From contig DDWD01000076.1 of NCBI GenBank assembly GCA_002345825.1, forward strand, positions 1 to 11,472: a DNA stretch of 11,472 nt, read 5' to 3'. Numbering within the stretch: the stretch's first letter is position 1; each line of letters opens with the position of its first letter. This document shows positions 7,595-11,472 of this stretch, piece after piece. The notes beneath the pieces were generated by a model, which saw only the letters and a list, made by a program, of their open reading frames with translations, was not told where the DNA came from and ran no database searches. This DNA comes from Bacteroidales bacterium UBA2295 (GTDB taxonomy: Bacteria > Bacteroidota > Bacteroidia > Bacteroidales > Tenuifilaceae). The position numbers were made by a program, and so were the translations under genes.

Positions 7595-8017
7595 ATGGCT
7601 AAAAGGATTAAAACCGTTGATCATCTCGGTAGGGTTCAGGAAATTTATTCGGATAAAATAGTTGTTAGCATTTTAAGCCAATCGGCTTGTGCTGGGTGCC
7701 ACGCTAAGGGTGCTTGTGGATTATCAGATGTAGAAGAAAAGCTGGTTGATGTTTATAAACCTAATCACAACCTTAAGGTGGGCGAGAGCGTTAAGGTTAT
7801 CCTCAGGCAATCAATGGGGTTTCAGGCTCTTTTCTTAGGATACGTTATGCCATTTTTGGCAATGCTTATCGTGCTCATCGCATTAACTTTAATGAATATA
7901 AGTGAGATAAGGGCTGGATTGGCCTCACTTGCCATACTGGTTCCCTACTATTTTATACTATATCTTTTTAAGGATAGGATATCAAACCATTTTACATTCG
8001 AAATTGAATCAACTTAA
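7595..8017 (+). CDS. rseC: RseC/MucC-family membrane protein leading the rnf operon
   Basis: This is a 140-residue inner-membrane protein. The cytoplasmic N-terminal part carries the family's C-x2-C-x5-C cysteine cluster (C32, C35, C41, in ACAGCHAKGACG), with the same spacing as in E. coli RseC. Two transmembrane helices follow at about 76-98 and 106-126. In E. coli, RseC is linked to sigma-E control and to the Rsx (Rnf-like) SoxR-reducing system. In Bacteroidota the family gene commonly sits first in the rnf operon, as here, 12 bp before rnfB, which suggests a role in assembly, Fe-S delivery or function of the Rnf complex. That role is inference, and no sigma-E or SoxR genes are nearby. The start is the first ATG of the frame, 24 bp past a TAnnTTTG element. 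Confidence 0.88.
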   Translation: MAKRIKTVDHLGRVQEIYSDKIVVSILSQSACAGCHAKGACGLSDVEEKLVDVYKPNHNLKVGESVKVILRQSMGFQALFLGYVMPFLAMLIVLIALTLMNISEIRAGLASLAILVPYYFILYLFKDRISNHFTFEIEST

Positions 8018-8029
8018 TTATAGGATAGC

Positions 8030-8896
8030 ATGAGTTATTCCATTATTCTTTATACCGTTTTAATGCTCAGCGTACTTGGTGTGCTGGCGGCGGTAATTCT
8101 ATACTTTGTTGCCCAAAAGTTTAAGGTGTACGAAGATCCTCGTATCGATGAGGTTGAGGCAGTGCTGCCTGGAGCCAACTGTGGAGGATGTGGATACCCC
8201 GGTTGTAGAGGGTTTGCCGAAGCTTTTGTTAAGGCCGATGATATTAGCTCACTTTTTTGCCCCGTTGGGGGCAACGAAACGTCGGCAGCAGCAGCCAAAG
8301 TGGTTGGCAAGAGTGCTGCCGAACAGGCGCCAATGGTAGCCGTTGTGCGTTGCTCGGGATCACCCGATAATCGACCAAAAACCAGCACCTACAACGGAGC
8401 AACATCATGTAAGGTGGCTACAACCCTATTTAGCGGCGATACCGGCTGTCAGTACGGATGTCTTGGGCTAGCCGATTGTGTCGATGCCTGTGCATTCAAT
8501 GCTATCTATATGGATGAGGAGACTGGCCTTCCGGTGGTAATTGATGATAATTGTACTGCCTGTGGAGCTTGTGTTACTGCTTGTCCAAAAGATATTATTG
8601 AACTCCGTAAGAAGGGCCCCAAGGGTAAACGAATTTTTGTGTCTTGTATCAACAAGGACAAGGGTGGCATAGCTAAAAAATCGTGCTCGGTTGCTTGCAT
8701 AGGCTGCAACAAGTGCGTTAAGGTTTGTCCTCATGATGCCATCACGCTTGAGAATTTCCTAGCATATATCGATTACGATAAGTGTAAACTTTGCCGCAAA
8801 TGCGTTGATGAGTGCCCAACTGGTGCCATCCTTGAGGTGAATTTCCCTCCCAAGAAAAAGAAGGTGGAGGAGGAAGCTAAAACAGAAAGTGTATAG
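8030..8896 (+). CDS. rnfB: Rnf complex subunit RnfB (polyferredoxin)
   Basis: RnfB is the ferredoxin-facing electron-entry subunit of the ion-translocating ferredoxin:NAD+ oxidoreductase. It has 288 residues. An N-terminal membrane anchor lies at about 5-28. Next is the RnfB/GreenCut-type [4Fe-4S] domain with C51-x2-C54-x4-C59-x17-C77. A cysteine-rich polyferredoxin follows: C140, C144, C150 and C154, then the classical motif C175/C178/C181/C185, then C223/C226/C229/C233, and finally C252/C255/C258/C262. The C-terminus ends in a charged tail (PPKKKKVEEEAK). This long multi-cluster form is the type seen in anaerobes; proteobacterial RnfB is shorter. An AGGA (8022-8025) precedes the ATG by 4 nt. 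It is 12 bp from the RseC-family stop. It is separated from rnfC by about 100 bp containing an inverted repeat. Confidence 0.97.
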   Translation: MSYSIILYTVLMLSVLGVLAAVILYFVAQKFKVYEDPRIDEVEAVLPGANCGGCGYPGCRGFAEAFVKADDISSLFCPVGGNETSAAAAKVVGKSAAEQAPMVAVVRCSGSPDNRPKTSTYNGATSCKVATTLFSGDTGCQYGCLGLADCVDACAFNAIYMDEETGLPVVIDDNCTACGACVTACPKDIIELRKKGPKGKRIFVSCINKDKGGIAKKSCSVACIGCNKCVKVCPHDAITLENFLAYIDYDKCKLCRKCVDECPTGAILEVNFPPKKKKVEEEAKTESV

Positions 8897-8906
8897 TTAA
8901 CAGTTA

Positions 8907-8979
8907 GAATAATGAATATCGACTAACGATTTTGAGTTTAATTAACGCTTCATCATTCGTAAGTCGACATTCATCATTC
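8907..8979. repeat. Imperfect inverted repeat in the rnfB-rnfC spacer
   Basis: The left arm (8907-8929) and the reverse complement of the right arm (8957-8979) match at 20 of 23 positions, around a 27-nt centre. Two of the three mismatches become G-U pairs in minus-strand RNA. In addition, TGAATATCGA (8913-8922) matches TCGATATTCA (8978-8987) perfectly as an alternative pairing. TTCATCATTCG occurs twice as a direct repeat (8949-8959 and 8970-8980). No T-run follows, so it is not an intrinsic terminator. The AT-rich TTCG/CGAA words look like a degenerate repeat family; the element may be a processing or stability hairpin inside the operon. Confidence 0.75.
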
Positions 8980-8999
8980 GATATTCAATACAAGTGAGT

Positions 9000-10334
9000 A
9001 TGTTAAAGACTTTTCCTAAAGGCGGGGTACATCCCCCAGAGAATAAGTTTTCGGACAGCAAGCCTATTGAGGTTTTACCTTTACCTGAGCAGGTTGTTAT
9101 CCCAATATCGCAGCATATTGGTGCCCCAGCAGCAGCTGTGGTAGCCAAAGGCGATAAGGTTGTGGTTGGTCAGGTTATTGCCAAAGCCTCTGGCTTTGTA
9201 TCGGCCAATATCCACTCGTCCGTTTCGGGAGTTGTGGCTTCGCTCGACCCAGTGCTCGACTCAACCGGATACAAGAAGCCTGCAATTACCATCACCGTTG
9301 AAGGCGATGAGTGGCTTGCTGAGATTGATAGAAGCGCTGACTTGAAAAAGGAGATCCAACATAGCGCAGAGGAGATTGTAGCAAAGATAAATGAGGCGGG
9401 TGTAGTTGGACTTGGCGGCGCAACCTTTCCCTCGCACGTAAAGTTGTCGATCCCCAAAGGGAAAAAGGCCGATGTGCTTATAATTAACGGTGTAGAGTGT
9501 GAGCCTTACCTCACTTCTGATCACAGGCTCATGCTCGAGAAGGCCGATGAGCTAATGGTTGGTATCTCTATCCTTAAAAAGGCTCTCGGCGTTGAACGTG
9601 CACTAATTGGAGTTGAGAACAACAAACCCGATGCCATTGCCCATTTAAAGCAGATTGCTGCAGGCTACAACGGTATAGAGGTTTACGCATTGAAGGTTAA
9701 ATACCCTCAAGGGGGCGAAAAGCAGCTAATCAAAGCGCTTATCAACCGCGAGGTTCCATCGGGTGGGCTCCCCATAGATGTTGGCACAGTGGTTCACAAC
9801 GTGGGAACAGCCTTTGCGGTTTATGAGGCTGTGCAAAAAAATAAGCCATTGCTTGAGCGCGTGGTAACCGTTACAGGTAAAAAGCTGGAGAAGCCTGGCA
9901 ACTTCATGGTGCGCATAGGTACTCCAATATCAATGCTTATTGAAACTGCTGGCGGTGTTCCGGAGGATACTGCTAAGGTGGTAAATGGTGGTCCCATGAT
10001 GGGTAAGTCGCTTAGTACAGTTGACGCGCCAGTAACCAAGGGTACTTCGGGAGTAATACTGTTTCCCGCCAACGAGTCATTGCGACCAGAGGTGCAACCA
10101 TCATGTATTCGTTGTGGTAAGTGTATCAGCGCATGCGCAATGGGGCTGGAGCCATACCTTCTAATCCGCCTATCGCAGCGCAAGATGACCGAGCGAATGG
10201 AGGAGGAGCGTATACTCGATTGTATGGAGTGCGGATCGTGTAGCTTTGTTTGCCCCGCCAACCTGCCATTGCTCGACTATATCCGCTTGGGTAAGGGCGA
10301 TGTAAGTGCTATGATTAGGGCACGGAAAAACTAG
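9000..10334 (+). CDS. rnfC: Rnf complex subunit RnfC
   Basis: RnfC is the peripheral cytoplasmic subunit that exchanges electrons with NAD(H), related to the NuoF/Nqo1 fold. It has 444 residues from the ATG at 9000; a GTG two codons earlier (8994) is also possible. Family signatures are the start FPKGGVHPPENK (residues 5-16), the nucleotide/FMN-binding glycine motif GLGGATFP (137-144), NGVECEPYLTSDHRLM (163-178) and YPQGGEKQL (235-243). Two [4Fe-4S] motifs lie near the C-terminus: C369/C372/C375/C379 and C408/C411/C414/C418. The length matches the compact RnfC of anaerobes; the long Ala/Lys-rich C-terminal extension of gammaproteobacterial RnfC is absent. It sits about 103 bp after rnfB across an inverted repeat and 37 bp before rnfD. 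No Shine-Dalgarno sequence is evident. Confidence 0.97.
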   Translation: MLKTFPKGGVHPPENKFSDSKPIEVLPLPEQVVIPISQHIGAPAAAVVAKGDKVVVGQVIAKASGFVSANIHSSVSGVVASLDPVLDSTGYKKPAITITVEGDEWLAEIDRSADLKKEIQHSAEEIVAKINEAGVVGLGGATFPSHVKLSIPKGKKADVLIINGVECEPYLTSDHRLMLEKADELMVGISILKKALGVERALIGVENNKPDAIAHLKQIAAGYNGIEVYALKVKYPQGGEKQLIKALINREVPSGGLPIDVGTVVHNVGTAFAVYEAVQKNKPLLERVVTVTGKKLEKPGNFMVRIGTPISMLIETAGGVPEDTAKVVNGGPMMGKSLSTVDAPVTKGTSGVILFPANESLRPEVQPSCIRCGKCISACAMGLEPYLLIRLSQRKMTERMEEERILDCMECGSCSFVCPANLPLLDYIRLGKGDVSAMIRARKN

Positions 10335-10371
10335 TTCAGCTAAAAAATCAGATGATATAAAATCTAGAATA

Positions 10372-11376
10372 ATGAACAAACTACTTGTTGTATCACCTTC
10401 ACCTCACGTTCACAGTGGCGATTCAACTCCACGGTTGATGTACAATGTGGTGCTAGCACTTATTCCTGCGCTGGCAGTTACGCTGTTCTACTTTGGGTTG
10501 GGAGCGCTAATAGTAACTGCTATTTCCATTGTGTCGTGTTTGGTGTTCGAGTTTTTAATTCAAAAGTATTTGCTAAAGGTTAAGCCTAGCATCTCCGATG
10601 GATCTGCTCTGGTTACTGGCTTAATTCTTGCCTTTAACCTTCCCGCAAATCTTCCTTGGTGGATTGTGGTAATTGGTGCTCTGGTTGCCATTGGTGTTGG
10701 CAAAATGACCTTTGGTGGACTTGGGCGTAATCCATTTAACCCAGCTCTGGTAGGGCGTGTGTTTTTGCTAATATCCTTTCCAGTGCAAATGACCAGCTGG
10801 CCCTTGCCCATTGAGTCGCGAATGAAGTATATTGATGCAGTTACTGGTGCAACCCCACTAGCAATTGTTAAAGAAGGGCTAAGTAAGGGTGAGTCTATGA
10901 GTTCGCTTGCCGACCAAATTCCCAGCCATATGCAGCTGTTTATGGGTGCTATGGGTGGTTCGCTGGGCGAGATTGCCGCATTTGCTCTCCTTATTGGCTT
11001 TGTTTGGATGCTTTTCACCAAGGTGATTACCTGGCATATTCCTGTTTCAATTTTTGCAACCATTGGTATTTTTACAGGGATATTGTGGCTAATCAATCCA
11101 GAGGCAAATGCCGACCCCATTTTCCACCTGATTACAGGAGGGGTGATGCTTGGAGCAATATTCATGGCAACCGATTATGTAACTTCGCCAATGCATCCTA
11201 AGGGAATGTGGATATTTGGAATTGGCATAGGGGTTATTACCGTAGTAATCCGTGTTTGGGGTGCTTACCCCGAAGGGATTTCATTCGCAATTCTAATCAT
11301 GAATGCTTTCGTTCCACTAATTAACCGATATGTAAAACCATCACGTTTTGGAGAGGAGGTGAAAAAACATGGCTAA
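10372..11376 (+). CDS. rnfD: Rnf complex membrane subunit RnfD
   Basis: RnfD is an integral membrane subunit, homologous to NqrB, that forms part of the ion-translocating core and carries covalently bound FMN. It has 334 residues, beginning with the family-typical SPSPHVHSGDSTPRLMYNVVLAL (8-30). Several hydrophobic helices are visible, roughly at 25-41, 43-63, 81-110, 125-139, 197-216, 223-241, 252-268, 279-296 and 301-317. The flavinylation motif DAVTGATP (155-162) places the phosphoester-linked FMN on Thr161, by analogy with NqrB/RnfD. The conserved GRNPFNPALVGRVFL (118-132) and ATDYVTSP (266-273) are also present. The last 8 bases overlap the rnfG start, and a strong Shine-Dalgarno sequence for rnfG lies inside the final codons. 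Confidence 0.96.
   Translation: MNKLLVVSPSPHVHSGDSTPRLMYNVVLALIPALAVTLFYFGLGALIVTAISIVSCLVFEFLIQKYLLKVKPSISDGSALVTGLILAFNLPANLPWWIVVIGALVAIGVGKMTFGGLGRNPFNPALVGRVFLLISFPVQMTSWPLPIESRMKYIDAVTGATPLAIVKEGLSKGESMSSLADQIPSHMQLFMGAMGGSLGEIAAFALLIGFVWMLFTKVITWHIPVSIFATIGIFTGILWLINPEANADPIFHLITGGVMLGAIFMATDYVTSPMHPKGMWIFGIGIGVITVVIRVWGAYPEGISFAILIMNAFVPLINRYVKPSRFGEEVKKHG
11354..11360 (+). promoter_or_regulatory. Strong Shine-Dalgarno sequence for rnfG inside rnfD
   Basis: AGGAGGT lies 8 nt before the rnfG ATG at 11369, within the rnfD coding sequence. It is the only near-perfect ribosome binding site in the window, where most starts lack one. It settles the rnfG start and fits translation of rnfG coupled to rnfD. 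Confidence 0.75.
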
Positions 11377-11472
11377 AGAATCAACTTTTAAGAACATGAC
11401 CTTTACCTTGCTTACGATCACCTTGCTATCGTCAGCGTGTTTAGGATTTGTCTACAGTTTTACTGAAGGACC
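11369..11472 (+). CDS. rnfG: Rnf complex subunit RnfG, 3'-truncated by window edge
   Basis: The first 34 codons of the gene are present, too short for a domain search but recognisable. The protein begins MAKESTFKNM, followed by a single hydrophobic segment (residues about 11-30) typical of the N-terminal membrane anchor of RnfG/NqrC. RnfG carries covalent FMN on a periplasmic-side domain that lies beyond the window, so the flavinylation motif cannot be checked. The ATG overlaps the rnfD stop by 8 bases (ATGGCTAA) and has a strong AGGAGGT 8 nt upstream. The order D-G supports the assignment; rnfE and rnfA should follow. Confidence 0.88.
   Translation, partial: MAKESTFKNMTFTLLTITLLSSACLGFVYSFTEG

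Noticed and set aside
8949..8980. Possible short CRISPR-like direct repeat (TTCATCATTCG twice)
   Set aside because: There are only two 11-bp copies 21 bp apart and they are part of an inverted repeat; no spacer pattern and no cas genes.
9821..10261. 146-codon minus-strand open frame inside rnfC
   Set aside because: It is antisense to the conserved Fe-S part of rnfC and its composition is that of a shadow frame.
10560..11165. 201-codon minus-strand open frame inside rnfD
   Set aside because: It lies wholly opposite a well-recognised membrane gene, its residues are the mirror of rnfD codons, and no promoter, leader or family resemblance is seen.

Overview
The window looks like chromosomal DNA of an anaerobic member of the Bacteroidota, probably Bacteroidales-like. 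Four observations support this. The rnf gene order is the usual Bacteroidota one, with an RseC-family gene leading B-C-D-G. At least two TAnnTTTG promoter elements of the Bacteroidota type are present. Most starts lack a Shine-Dalgarno sequence. The protein set (hybrid cluster protein, S9 peptidase, Rnf) also fits. The lineage is inferred from these features, not from a search.

Layout. Bases 1-1538 hold the 3' nine-tenths of hcp (hybrid cluster protein, hydroxylamine/NO reductase type). A striking 32-bp double palindrome follows, then a small cupin gene (1603-1938) that ends at a hairpin terminator. Converging on it from the minus strand is a Gfo/Idh/MocA-family oxidoreductase (1972-2946, possibly 2973). 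Divergent from that gene is a secreted S9 prolyl-oligopeptidase-family peptidase of the DPP IV type (3129-5636) with its own strong terminator. Converging on the peptidase is an AT-rich gene for an unrecognised exported, probably outer-membrane protein (5734-7338).

From 7595 to the right edge runs an Rnf operon: RseC-family membrane protein, rnfB, rnfC, rnfD, and the first 34 codons of rnfG. RnfB carries electrons from ferredoxin. RnfC is the cytoplasmic NAD(H)/flavin and Fe-S subunit. RnfD is a membrane subunit with a covalent-FMN motif, and RnfG is the second flavinylated subunit. Together they form the ion-pumping ferredoxin:NAD+ oxidoreductase; rnfE and rnfA are expected just beyond the window.

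Most genes are ordinary and well recognised. The parts that deserve a second look are non-coding or unassigned: the double palindrome between hcp and the cupin gene, a 23-bp-arm imperfect inverted repeat that splits rnfB from rnfC inside the operon, and the unassigned 534-residue envelope protein. I found no mobile element, CRISPR array, tRNA or rRNA, and nothing that clearly amounts to a new system.
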